From: Flavobacteriales bacterium UBA4466
GTDB taxonomy: Bacteria; Bacteroidota; Bacteroidia; Flavobacteriales_D; Crocinitomicaceae
DNA length: 64,000 nt
Assembly: GCA_905182335.1 (NCBI GenBank)
Contig: CAJJBE010000003.1
Span: 1-64,000 of the forward strand
Reading direction: 5' to 3'
This document shows, one piece after another, positions 45,090 to 53,751 of the stretch; the first letter of the stretch is position 1, and each line of letters starts with the position of its first letter. The notes under the pieces are model-generated. The model ran no database searches, had not been told where the DNA came from, and saw only the letters and a list, made by a program, of their open reading frames with translations. Made by a program: the position numbers and the translations under genes.

Positions 45090-46629
45090 ATGAAAAACAA
45101 ACAAAATATGAGTATAAAAAACTACTTTATAGCAGTATTACTAATTGGATCTTCTATATTTCAATCAGCAGATGCACAGTCATTCAATGGCTATGTTCTT
45201 TATAATTTACAAAATCAAAACACGACATATCTAATTGATAATGCAGGTAATATAGCTCATACTTGGTCCTGTTCTAATTCATGTAACTACTCAGTGTTAC
45301 TTAAAGACAATGGAAACATTGTTCGTGGAACGAAAAACACAAGTAATCAATTGAATGGAGCTGCAATTGGCGGTAGAGTTCAAGAACTTGATGCAGATGC
45401 AAATGTTATTTGGGACTATGTTTATTCAAATTCAGATCATTGTTCTCATCACGATATAACTTTATTACCAAATGGTAATGTGATATTAACTGCATGGGAA
45501 GTTAAATCTACAGCTGAGTTGACGCAGGCAGGATATAGTAACGCTAATTCAGAAAAATGGCCAACCCATTTTATTGAATTACAACAAAATGGATCCAGTG
45601 CAGATATTGTCTGGGAGTGGCATATTTGGGATCATTTGATTCAAGACCATGACTCATCTAAAGATAATTATGGTGTTGTTCCTGATCACCCAGAATTAAT
45701 GGATATTAATGCCATTACCTCTTCTGGTGGCGGACCTGGTGGCCCGGTGGGGCGGTGATTGGTTCCATGTAAATGGAGTTGACTACAATGAAACACTTGA
45801 TCAATTGGTATTTAGCTCCCGTCATGCAAGTGAAATATTTATTATTGATCATAGCACAACTTCAGAAGAAGCGGCAACTCACTCTGGCGGTAACTCAGGA
45901 ATGGGAGGTGATTTCTTATACCGTTGGGGAAAGCCAAGTAATTATGGGGTAAATGGAACGCAAACAATTGACGCTGCAGTACATGACCCTAGGTGGATTA
46001 AAGATGATGGCCGACCACTTGGTGGGTTTATTCAATACTTTAATAATTCAGGCGCTTCCAATGGTGGGTCAACAGTAGATGCAATTGAAGCTCCAGAAAA
46101 TGGGTTTTTATATAATTTGGCAGGGACTTCTTATGGTCCTATTAATTATGATTTTAGGCATGTATGCTTAGTAAGTAACTCTGGTCAAGGAGCAAGTAAT
46201 GCAATGTCAAACGGTAATACATTTGTCAATGTTTCTCAGAATTATATGTATGAAGTGGATCAAAGTGGTACAGTTGTTTGGCAATACAATGCTGGCCCAA
46301 CAAAGTCCTTTAGATATGAGTGCGATCATCCTGGTGTTATTGCTCTACTAGGAGAAGATCCATGTGATTTATTATCAATTTCAGAGGAGACATTGTCCCA
46401 AGTGAATTTATATCCTAATCCTTCTAATGGTATGTTTCAAATTGATGGATTTAAGCTAGGTCAGAATAATTTAACAATTACAGTGGTTAATATTTATGGT
46501 GAGGTTGTTTTTGAAGTACATAACGCTTTAAGTATTGATTTGTCTAATTATGCTGATGGTGTTTATTTTGCAAAAATGAATTTTAATAATAAAAAATCAA
46601 TTACACGAAAAATATCTTTAGTCAGATAG
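45090..46629 (+). pseudogene. Arylsulfotransferase-like T9SS protein, interrupted by a frameshift
   Basis: Frame one (45090-45758) has a signal peptide (ending SADAQ) and propeller-like repeats (LDADANVIWDYVYSN, HHDITLLPNGNVILTAWE, DIVWEWHIWDHLIQDHD). It fails just after SSGGGPGGP at a TGA. A second frame, shifted by +1, picks up at about 45750 with GGDWFHVNGVDYN and runs through EIFIIDHST, repeats and a T9SS type A sorting domain ending ITRKISLVR. Joined, they give about 512 residues of an ASST-like beta propeller. The break is in a G/C-rich run (ggtggcccggtggggcggt), so an assembly error, a real indel or phase variation are all possible. Confidence 0.85.
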
Positions 46630-46635
46630 TTTTAG

Positions 46636-48921
46636 ATGCGAGGCCACATCGTTTTAATAATATTTATTGGAGCAACATTTTTTGCTTGTAAAGGTCTGCT
46701 TGCACAACCAGACTTTTACGCTGTTGATAGTATTCGTGAAGTCAAGTTGTATTTTGATGAGGCTAATTGGGACGAAGTTTTAGACGACTTATATATAGCT
46801 GGAGAAAACGAACGGCTTGTTGGTAATTTAATTATTGATGGTATCTATTATCCGGGTGTTGGTGTTCGCTATAAGGGGTATAGCTCTTATAACTCTTCAC
46901 GCTCAAAGAATCCATTCAATATCTCCTTAGATTATTCATTTAATGGATTGGAGCACAGAGGAATCAATAAAATGAAGCTTAGCAATGTAATCCAAGACCC
47001 TTCCTTTGTTAGAGAGGTTCTGTCTTATGAAGTAGCTCGGAAATATATGCCAGCTGCCCAGGCTAATTATGCAAACATATATGTAAACGATACATTAATA
47101 GGTCTTTATACTAACGTTGAAGCCGTAAATAAAGATTTCTTGGAAGATCATTATGGTTCAAGAAATAATGTGTTCTTTAAATGTAATCCTGAGAGTCTTG
47201 ATTTAAATGGTGAAAATGCAAACCTTGGAAATGCTCCAGGTATAGATGTATCGAATTATTATCCTTTTTATAAACTAAAGTCTGAGCTAGATTTGGGTTG
47301 GTTGGAATTACAAACTTTAATCAATACGCTAAATGACTCGCCAGATGACATTGAATCTAAACTAAATGTTGATCGAACACTCTGGATGCATGCGCTCAAC
47401 TATGTGATGGTCAATTTTGATAGTTATATTGGTTATGCACAAAACTATTATCTGTATCAAGATAATGCAGGGCTATTTAATCCTATTATTTGGGATTTAA
47501 ACATGTCTTTTGCTAGTTACCGGTTAACTGATGCCTCCAATAATTGGGATGGTTTCACCATTAATGAAGCTAAATCAATTGATCCATTATTACATTATTC
47601 AAGTGTTTCAGTATATCCAAGGCCCTTATTAAGGAATTTATTTGATAATGATAGGTATAGAAGAATGTACTTGGCGCACATCAGAACAATCGTTGAAGAG
47701 AATTTTCTAAACGGGGATTACAATCAGAGAGCTAGTCATATGCAATCAATAATTAACACAGATGTTTTAGCTGACACTAATAAATTTTATTCAAATACTG
47801 ATTTTACAGATAACCTTACTTCTACAGTTTCAGATTTAGTTGATTATCCAGGGATCATTGACTTAATGGATTCTCGTGCTGCTTATTTAGATACTTTTCC
47901 TGGTATTCAGGGTTCTCCAACTATTTCAATGGTTGAATTTTATCCTGTAAATCCAACCACTGGAGATAATATTTTCATTAATGTAACGGTGAATGACCTG
48001 AACTCTAATGTGATATTGGGCTATCGATTTTCTGAAAGTGAAGCTTTTACAATGTTAGATATGGAAGATGATGGTAATTCTGGAGACGGGACTTCTGGAG
48101 ATGGTGTTTTTGGAGTTAAAATTCCAGGTATTTCAAATGTTGTGCAGTATTATGTTTATGCTGAAAATGATTCTTCTGGTCGGTTTTCTCCCGAACGTGC
48201 AGCTTATGAATACTATACAATTGAGTCTCAGATTAACACGAAAGATTTAGCGATTAATGAATTGATGGCTGTAAATACTTTTTCAGTAACGGATAGTCAA
48301 GGACAGTACGATGATTGGATTGAATTATATAACAACACAAGCTATAAGGTCTCAATAAAAGACCTTTACTTGTCAAACGACTCGAAAGATAAGCTAAAGT
48401 GGTCACTTCCAGAGGTTGTTATAAATCCAGGGTCCTACTATATTGTTTGGGCAGATCAAGAGATAAACCAAAATGGAGCTCATGCTAATTTTAAATTAGA
48501 TAAAGAAGCAGATTCTCTTTGGTTGAGTTATGCTGATGGTAGTATTATAGACTCTGTTATTTTTGATAATCAATATGAAGCTATTTCTTTTGGGCGCTAC
48601 CCCAATGGCACAGGGGAGTTTAGGGAAATGCTTCCAACTTTTGATTCCTTTAATAATTTAATTGATGTCGCTTTATTGAATGATGATGTTTTTATTTTTC
48701 CAAATCCAGCGGTAAATTCATTTGATATTAAGATAAATATTGATGAACCGGCTACAATTAATATTTATACAGTAGATGGACGGAGATTAATATATGATTT
48801 ATTGATTGATGGGAGTCAGGTTTTGAATATCGATTCAAGACAGTTTACAAGTGGGATTTATTTAGCACATTTTGCATTTGAAGGCAGAGAAATAATAAAG
48901 AAAATAATAATAACAAAATAG
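46636..48921 (+). CDS. CotH kinase-like secreted protein with lamin-tail and T9SS domains
   Basis: The protein has 761 residues: a signal peptide (ending GLLAQ); a CotH kinase domain (about 30-400) with VRYKGYSSYN, NKMKLSN, NYYLYQDN and the acidic IIWDLNMSF motif; a choice-of-fold beta region (about 430-520); a lamin-tail domain (about 535-660: INELMAVN, DDWIELYNN, YYIVWAD); and a T9SS type A sorting domain (VFIFPNPAV to KKIIITK). CotH proteins are atypical kinases that phosphorylate secreted proteins. Here it would act at or beyond the cell surface. Substrates could be its operon neighbours, but that is inference. Confidence 0.88.
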   Translation: MRGHIVLIIFIGATFFACKGLLAQPDFYAVDSIREVKLYFDEANWDEVLDDLYIAGENERLVGNLIIDGIYYPGVGVRYKGYSSYNSSRSKNPFNISLDYSFNGLEHRGINKMKLSNVIQDPSFVREVLSYEVARKYMPAAQANYANIYVNDTLIGLYTNVEAVNKDFLEDHYGSRNNVFFKCNPESLDLNGENANLGNAPGIDVSNYYPFYKLKSELDLGWLELQTLINTLNDSPDDIESKLNVDRTLWMHALNYVMVNFDSYIGYAQNYYLYQDNAGLFNPIIWDLNMSFASYRLTDASNNWDGFTINEAKSIDPLLHYSSVSVYPRPLLRNLFDNDRYRRMYLAHIRTIVEENFLNGDYNQRASHMQSIINTDVLADTNKFYSNTDFTDNLTSTVSDLVDYPGIIDLMDSRAAYLDTFPGIQGSPTISMVEFYPVNPTTGDNIFINVTVNDLNSNVILGYRFSESEAFTMLDMEDDGNSGDGTSGDGVFGVKIPGISNVVQYYVYAENDSSGRFSPERAAYEYYTIESQINTKDLAINELMAVNTFSVTDSQGQYDDWIELYNNTSYKVSIKDLYLSNDSKDKLKWSLPEVVINPGSYYIVWADQEINQNGAHANFKLDKEADSLWLSYADGSIIDSVIFDNQYEAISFGRYPNGTGEFREMLPTFDSFNNLIDVALLNDDVFIFPNPAVNSFDIKINIDEPATINIYTVDGRRLIYDLLIDGSQVLNIDSRQFTSGIYLAHFAFEGREIIKKIIITK

Positions 48922-48927
48922 ATCAAT

Positions 48928-50136
48928 ATGAAATTAAAATTAACGATAGTATTTTCTACGTTTTTAACTATAGGAACTTTTGCCCAGACATTTACTAATT
49001 ATACGTCTGCTGATGGATTACTTAGTGATAACGTGAATTGTTTAGATACAGATGCATCAAATAACTTATGGTTTGGAACACAAAATGGCGTCTCTATGTT
49101 TGATGGTGCTACTTGGTTAGGTTATACAACTAATGATGGCGTTGTAGATAATACCATTCAAGCTATTCATATTGCTTTAAATGGAGATGTATGGGTGGGT
49201 ACAGATTTTGGGGCAAGTGTTTTTTCTTCAGGTACTTGGACGTCTTACACAACTGCTGATGGCTTAGGTAATAATCAAATTAAATGTATCAGTGAAGACA
49301 GTGATGGAAATATTTGGTTTGGGACAAATAATGGAGCCAGTGAATTCAATGGTTTGAGTTGGTTCTCTTTAGGGTCTGCCGATGGTTTACCATTTGGAGG
49401 TGTCGTGGATGTTGATCAAAGTGCCAACGGAGATATATACTTAAGTACTGGCTTAGGAGGTGTATTTATCTATGATGGCTCTTCTATGACCTCAGTGACT
49501 GATTCAGATGGACTACTTAATAACAAAGTACGTTCGTTATTAATCAATGCGCAAGATGAAAGATGGGTTGCTACATCAGATGGAATTACTGTTCTTGATA
49601 ACACGAATACTTTCGATATAAATCATACAACGATGTTGACAATACCGACGGATGACACGCTAAATCCGATAGAAGATATCGAGATGGATTCTCAAGGTAA
49701 TATTTGGGTAGGTGTCTATGTAGATTACTTAGTTACAGAAGGGGGGGTTTGCGGTTATAATGGCTATGAATGGATAGAATACCAAGTTGTTGATGGATTG
49801 GTTGGGCCAGTAATTAGAGCTATTGCTGTTGATGATAATGATGATTTATGGGTAGCTACAAGTACGGGTGTTTCTAGATTGTCAGATCACGGATTAAGTC
49901 TTAAAGAGAAAGATGAAAATCAATTTGTTGTTTATCCTAACCCTGCTAGTGATTTGGTAACGATTATGTTGAGAGAAGGAGTTTCTGATAAAGTAGATAT
50001 TTATAATAGTTCAATGCAGTTGGTTAGTTCTGAACAGATGAATATTACTAAAGTATGTATTGATACGAGTAAGTTTTCTCGTGGAATGTATTTTATAAAA
50101 GTCAATAATTCAATTGCAAAGTTGAGTCTCAACTAG
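48928..50136 (+). CDS. Two-component-regulator-type beta-propeller T9SS protein
   Basis: The protein has 402 residues: a signal peptide (ending GTFAQ), then about seven Reg_prop repeats with the period pattern DG...N...D..GNIWFGT..G.S.F (for example NLWFGTQNGVSMFDG, NIWFGTNNGASEFNG, DLWVATSTGVSRL), and a T9SS type A sorting domain starting FVVYPNPAS. In hybrid two-component systems such propellers bind ligands outside the membrane. Here no kinase part exists, so it is a free or surface-attached propeller. Last gene before a terminator. Confidence 0.88.
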   Translation: MKLKLTIVFSTFLTIGTFAQTFTNYTSADGLLSDNVNCLDTDASNNLWFGTQNGVSMFDGATWLGYTTNDGVVDNTIQAIHIALNGDVWVGTDFGASVFSSGTWTSYTTADGLGNNQIKCISEDSDGNIWFGTNNGASEFNGLSWFSLGSADGLPFGGVVDVDQSANGDIYLSTGLGGVFIYDGSSMTSVTDSDGLLNNKVRSLLINAQDERWVATSDGITVLDNTNTFDINHTTMLTIPTDDTLNPIEDIEMDSQGNIWVGVYVDYLVTEGGVCGYNGYEWIEYQVVDGLVGPVIRAIAVDDNDDLWVATSTGVSRLSDHGLSLKEKDENQFVVYPNPASDLVTIMLREGVSDKVDIYNSSMQLVSSEQMNITKVCIDTSKFSRGMYFIKVNNSIAKLSLN

Positions 50137-50153
50137 AAAAGAATTAACAAAAC

Positions 50154-50189
50154 AAAAAAGTCATATTGCTAATACAATAGGACTTTTTT
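50154..50189. terminator. Bidirectional terminator between T9SS operon and dapD
   Basis: AAAAAAGTC/GACTTTTTT plus an inner TATTG/CAATA, separated by one A-G mismatch, with a 6-base loop. A- and T-runs flank it on both sides, so it can end both the plus-strand operon and minus-strand dapD. Confidence 0.8.
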
Positions 50190-50207
50190 AATAAAAAGAA
50201 CTCTTAC

Positions 50208-51017
50208 TTATACAGCCACGTCATTTTCTCTTAAGGCATCGTTTAAGGAAGTTTTCAAATTGGTAGATGCTTTACGTTTTCCAATAATCAACGCGCAAGG
50301 CACTTGAAAATCTCCAGCAGAGAATGTTTTTGTATAAGACCCTGGTATAACAACACTGCGTTCTGGTACATAACCTTTAATTTCTTTTGGCTCGTCTCCA
50401 GTAACATCAATTATTTTTGTTGATTTTGTCAAAACAACATTTGCTCCAAGAACAGCTTCTTTTCCAATATGAACCCCTTCTACAACGATACAGCGAGATC
50501 CAATAAAAGCACCATCCTCAATAATAACAGGTGCAGCTTGTAGTGGCTCTAGAACCCCGCCAATTCCAACGCCTCCGCTCAAGTGAACATTCTTACCAAT
50601 TTGAGCGCATGAACCAACTGTAGCCCATGTGTCAACCATGGTTCCAGAATCAACATAAGCTCCAATATTAATATAACAAGGCATCATAATTACGCCAGGA
50701 GCAACATAAGCGCCATATCGAGCAACTGCATGAGGTACAACACGAACACCAAGTTCTTTGTAGTTTGTCTTTAGCTTCATCTTGTCATGAAACTCAAAAG
50801 GACCAACCTCAATCGTTTCCATTTTACGAATAGGGAAATACATCACGACTGCTTTCTTTACCCATTCATTTACGCGCCATGTTCCATCAGCTAATGGTTC
50901 AGTAACTCGAAGTTTTCCTTTGTCTATATCTTCTATTACTTGTTCAATTGTTTGAACCGTTTTTTCATCTTTTAATAATTCACGATTCTCCCAAGCGGAT
51001 TCTATAATTGATCTCAT
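50208..51017 (-). CDS. dapD: 2,3,4,5-tetrahydropyridine-2,6-dicarboxylate N-succinyltransferase
   Basis: DapD adds succinyl to tetrahydrodipicolinate in the succinylase branch of diaminopimelate/lysine synthesis. The protein has 269 residues with the left-handed beta-helix hexapeptide repeats (GAYVDSGTMVDTWATVGSCAQIGKNVHLSGGVGIGG, given here in shortened form: GAYVDSGTMVDTWATVGSCA onward) and the E-P-L-Q-A-A-P motif. I use ATG 51017 rather than 51038: homologues start near MRxxIExAWExR, and a TACATTTG element at 51036-51043 overlaps the upstream ATG. Other dap genes are not in the window. Confidence 0.95.
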   Translation of the reverse strand: MRSIIESAWENRELLKDEKTVQTIEQVIEDIDKGKLRVTEPLADGTWRVNEWVKKAVVMYFPIRKMETIEVGPFEFHDKMKLKTNYKELGVRVVPHAVARYGAYVAPGVIMMPCYINIGAYVDSGTMVDTWATVGSCAQIGKNVHLSGGVGIGGVLEPLQAAPVIIEDGAFIGSRCIVVEGVHIGKEAVLGANVVLTKSTKIIDVTGDEPKEIKGYVPERSVVIPGSYTKTFSAGDFQVPCALIIGKRKASTNLKTSLNDALRENDVAV

Positions 51018-51035
51018 TTTTTCATTTTTGTTTAA

Positions 51036-51043
51036 CAAATGTA
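51036..51043 (-). promoter_or_regulatory. -7 promoter element of dapD
   Basis: TACATTTG on the minus strand fully matches TAnnTTTG and predicts a leader of about 15 nt for the start at 51017. Confidence 0.55.
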
Positions 51044-51062
51044 ATTATCTAGAATGGATATT

Positions 51063-51093
51063 TTTGTTTACTGATAGATTTCTAGCATCTTTG
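51063..51093 (+). promoter_or_regulatory. Putative promoter of ruvX giving a leaderless mRNA
   Basis: TTTG at 51063-51066, a 19-base spacer, then CATCTTTG at 51086-51093 (one base off TAnnTTTG). The expected transcription start is within about three bases of the ruvX ATG at 51099. Confidence 0.45.
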
Positions 51094-51098
51094 CTTTT

Positions 51099-51509
51099 AT
51101 GGGTAAAATAATTGCAATTGATTTTGGTTTAAAAAGAACAGGTCTGTCAATTACTGACGATATGAACATGTTTGCGTTTGGATTAGATACGGTAGAGTCT
51201 AAAGAGCTAATGACGTCTTTGAACAACTTGATACCAAAGGAAAATATTGATACGATTGTTTTAGGTTTACCTAAACGTTTGAATAATGAAGATGCTCACA
51301 TTACACAAAATGTATACTTGTTAAAGGAAGCGTTGGAGAAGCAGTTCAATTTAGTTAAGGTTGTTTTAATTGATGAACGATTCACATCAAAAATGGCTAG
51401 CCAATCTATGCATACTGCGGGAGCTACTAAAAAGCAAAAAAAACAGAAAGGCCTAGTCGATAAGGTTAGTGCCACCATTATTTTGCAATCTTATCTTTCT
51501 CAACTTTAG
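51099..51509 (+). CDS. ruvX: RuvX/YqgF family Holliday-junction resolvase-like nuclease
   Basis: The protein has 136 residues with the RNase H-like fold: IIAIDFGLKRTGLSITD (catalytic Asp in the first strand), IVLGLPKRLN, LIDERFTSKMA with its acidic pair, and the final Asp in GLVDKVSATIIL. Family members process rRNA ends and/or Holliday junctions. Size is typical. def follows 88 bases later with its own putative promoter. Confidence 0.93.
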   Translation: MGKIIAIDFGLKRTGLSITDDMNMFAFGLDTVESKELMTSLNNLIPKENIDTIVLGLPKRLNNEDAHITQNVYLLKEALEKQFNLVKVVLIDERFTSKMASQSMHTAGATKKQKKQKGLVDKVSATIILQSYLSQL

Positions 51510-51570
51510 ATAAGTTGTCTGTTTAATGGTATTTAGCATTGAATAGACTTTTATTTTAAACGGAAAGCAT

Positions 51571-51578
51571 TAATTTTG
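51571..51578 (+). promoter_or_regulatory. Putative promoter of def
   Basis: TAATTTTG matches TAnnTTTG. A TTTA at 51550-51553 lies 17 bases upstream as a possible -33. The predicted leader is about 16 nt. Confidence 0.5.
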
Positions 51579-51597
51579 AATTCTAACATACAATAAG

Positions 51598-52194
51598 ATG
51601 ATTTTACCAATTGTAGCATACGGTGACCCAGTTTTAAAAAAAGAAGGTGTTGAAATAGATAAAGACTATCGAGATTTAAAGAAACTAATCGAAGACATGT
51701 TCGAAACGATGTATGCTGCTTCTGGTGTAGGGCTTGCTGCCCCTCAAATTGGTAAATCAATCCGCTTGTTTATTGTTGATGGAAGTCCATTTGCAGATGA
51801 TGAGGAAGGTGAAGAGCCCGATCCAATGGCGGAAGGAATGGAAGGCTTTAAGAAAGTGTTTATCAATCCAATTATCGAAGAAGAAAAAGGAGAAGAGTGG
51901 GGATTTAATGAAGGTTGTCTTTCTATTCCTAAGCTGCGCGAAGAGGTTTTTAGAAAAGAAAATATTGTGATTTCATATTACAATGAAAACTGGGAGTTAA
52001 AAGAAGAAGAATACGATGGATACGCTGCTCGAATTATTCAGCATGAGTATGATCATGTAGAAGGTGTTTTGTTTACAGATCATCTTTCTCCATTGAAAAA
52101 GCGGATTATCAATAAAAAGTTGTTAAATATTTCAAAAGGAGAGATAAATGTAGATTATAAAATGAAATTTCCAGCTCGTAAAAAACAACGTTAA
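51598..52194 (+). CDS. def: Peptide deformylase
   Basis: The metalloenzyme removes formyl from nascent N-terminal fMet before Map acts. It has 198 residues with the three PDF motifs: GVGLAAPQIG, EGCLSIP (metal ligand C107) and QHEYDH (H149, E150, H153). An acidic insertion of about 25 residues (DDEEGEEPDPMAEGMEG) sits between motifs one and two. It is followed after one base by a lipoprotein gene. Confidence 0.96.
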   Translation: MILPIVAYGDPVLKKEGVEIDKDYRDLKKLIEDMFETMYAASGVGLAAPQIGKSIRLFIVDGSPFADDEEGEEPDPMAEGMEGFKKVFINPIIEEEKGEEWGFNEGCLSIPKLREEVFRKENIVISYYNENWELKEEEYDGYAARIIQHEYDHVEGVLFTDHLSPLKKRIINKKLLNISKGEINVDYKMKFPARKKQR

Positions 52195-52195
52195 T

Positions 52196-52729
52196 ATGAA
52201 AGTCTTTTTATTCGTAATTGGATCAATCTTTTTTTTAGCTTCTTGTGGAGATAAAAAAACAGCTTTGCTAAATGAAATTAAGGATGCTGAAAACATCTTA
52301 TTTGAACAATCTAAGCAATTAAAACCTGATGAGACAATTTCTTTAGAATTGGATCAAGCATTGGTTAAGGCTCTTTCTGATTTTTATATACAGTTTCCAA
52401 AAGACACGCATGCACCCGAATGCTTGGATAAATTGCACATGAAATATTCAGGATCAGGTGATTTTAAAAAGGCTGCTATGTATGGTGATACGCTTTTGTT
52501 AAAGTATGAGTATTATGTAAATCGCGCTATGATTTTAGAGAGTCTTGCCAATATTCATGATATGAATCTATCACCTAGAGACACTTCTAAGGTTAGGTTT
52601 TATAGTGAGATGTTATTAAAAGAAAACCCAGATCTACCTTTAGAAAAGGTAGAAGATATTAATTACCGACTAGATAATATTAACTTAACAATTCGTGAGT
52701 TGATTCAAAAACGCATATCCGAGGAGTAG
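52196..52729 (+). CDS. Small lipoprotein with TPR-like helices
   Basis: The protein has 177 residues. The N-terminus is a lipoprotein signal peptide (lipobox FLASC, Cys near residue 17). The rest is helical, with a segment DFYIQFPKDTHAPECLDKLHMKYSG and KAAMYGDTLLLKYEY that resembles YbgF/TPR-type repeats. No enzyme motif is visible. It is spaced one base after def, so it is almost certainly co-transcribed, although its role in deformylation is not obvious. Outer-membrane or periplasmic anchoring is inferred from the lipobox. Confidence 0.75.
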   Translation: MKVFLFVIGSIFFLASCGDKKTALLNEIKDAENILFEQSKQLKPDETISLELDQALVKALSDFYIQFPKDTHAPECLDKLHMKYSGSGDFKKAAMYGDTLLLKYEYYVNRAMILESLANIHDMNLSPRDTSKVRFYSEMLLKENPDLPLEKVEDINYRLDNINLTIRELIQKRISEE

Positions 52730-52820
52730 CATAAGCTGTTAACGAAGTGTTAAAAAAAGGCTTTATTCATTACCTTAGGTTATATTTACAGTAGAATATC
52801 AAACTTAAATAAATTAAAAT

Positions 52821-53267
52821 ATGAAAAAGGTATTATTATCATTAGCTGTTATGTTTGTTACAGTATTAGGGACAAACAAAGTAGTAGCTCAGGAAGTTAC
52901 TAACGGAGCACAAATCAAATTTGCAAAAGATATTCATGATTATGGAAATGTTGAATATGGAGGAAATGGTCAGTGTACATTTGAATTTACTAATACAGGT
53001 AATGCTCCATTGATTATTTCTAATGCGAAAGGATCTTGTGGCTGTACTGTTCCTTCTTGGCCAAAAGAGCCAGTTGCTCCAGGAGCTACAGCATCTTTAT
53101 CTGTGAAGTATGATACTAAGCGTCCAGGGGCTATTAATAAATCTGTTACAATTACTTCTAATGCTAGTAATTCACCAACTAAAGTTGTAAGAATTAAAGG
53201 TACTGTTAAGCCTAAGCCTACTTCAGGGGCTCCAGTTAACAACACTGGTGCACCGGCTAACAAATAA
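52821..53267 (+). CDS. DUF1573 domain protein (first of a pair)
   Basis: The protein has 148 residues: a signal peptide (ending KVVAQ), then a DUF1573 immunoglobulin-like domain with FAKDIHDYGNVEYGGNGQCTF, FTNTGNAPLIISNAKGSCGCTVP and PGATASLSVKYDTKRPG. The C-terminus is a short P/T/A/N-rich tail. The two cysteines in SCGCT are typical of the family. DUF1573 proteins are exported in Bacteroidota, often near envelope genes; function is unknown. The second DUF1573 gene begins on the next base. Confidence 0.85.
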   Translation: MKKVLLSLAVMFVTVLGTNKVVAQEVTNGAQIKFAKDIHDYGNVEYGGNGQCTFEFTNTGNAPLIISNAKGSCGCTVPSWPKEPVAPGATASLSVKYDTKRPGAINKSVTITSNASNSPTKVVRIKGTVKPKPTSGAPVNNTGAPANK

Positions 53268-53648
53268 ATGAAGCTATATTTAACAATTATATTTATAGTA
53301 TTAAAATCCGCCCTTGGCTTCTGTCAAGAGGCGGATTTTAGCATTGATAAAGCTGTACATAAGTTTCCTAAAACAATTGAAGGGAAAGTTCTTGAGTACT
53401 ATTTTGTTATTACTAATAATGGAGATATACCCTTGATTATTTATGATTATACAGTAGAGTGTTCATGTACTAAAGTTATACTTCCTTTAAAGCCCATCGC
53501 CCCAGGTCAATCTTATCGTATGAAATTAACGTTTGATACAAAGGGTAAATATTATTTACAAGATAGAGCCATCTCTTTGCAAGATAACACAAGAAAAGGT
53601 TCACACGCCTTACGTGTTAAGGTCAATGTGATACCACACAATGAGTAG
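53268..53648 (+). CDS. DUF1573 domain protein (second of a pair)
   Basis: The protein has 126 residues: a signal peptide (ending GFCQ), then a diverged DUF1573 domain with HKFPKTIEGKVLEYYFVITNNG, YTVECSCTKVILP (the matching cysteine pair) and PGQSYRMKLTFDTKGK. Its ATG follows the stop of the first copy without a gap, so the pair is translationally linked. It probably arose by tandem duplication followed by divergence. Confidence 0.83.
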   Translation: MKLYLTIIFIVLKSALGFCQEADFSIDKAVHKFPKTIEGKVLEYYFVITNNGDIPLIIYDYTVECSCTKVILPLKPIAPGQSYRMKLTFDTKGKYYLQDRAISLQDNTRKGSHALRVKVNVIPHNE

Positions 53649-53703
53649 GTGTCACATGGTTTTAGGGACTAGTATTTTTTTAATACTGAATTGTAACAAT
53701 AAA

Positions 53704-53736
53704 AAAAGCCATCACTTATTTTAAGTGATGGCTTTT
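53704..53736. terminator. Bidirectional terminator after the DUF1573 pair
   Basis: A perfect 15-bp stem (AAAAGCCATCACTTA and its complement) with a 3-base loop and A/T flanks on both sides. It serves the plus-strand DUF1573 genes and the minus-strand barrel gene. Confidence 0.9.
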
Positions 53737-53751
53737 ATTTTATTTTACCCC

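Noticed and set aside
45709-45758. Separate gene starting at ATG 45709
   Set aside because: The first residues are the out-of-frame copy of the upstream protein; homologous content begins only at GGDWFH, so this is the second half of one frameshifted gene.
45720-45760. Programmed +1 frameshift in the ASST-like gene
   Set aside because: No known slippery signal with stimulatory structure is evident. An indel or sequence error is the simpler reading, though phase variation is kept as an option.
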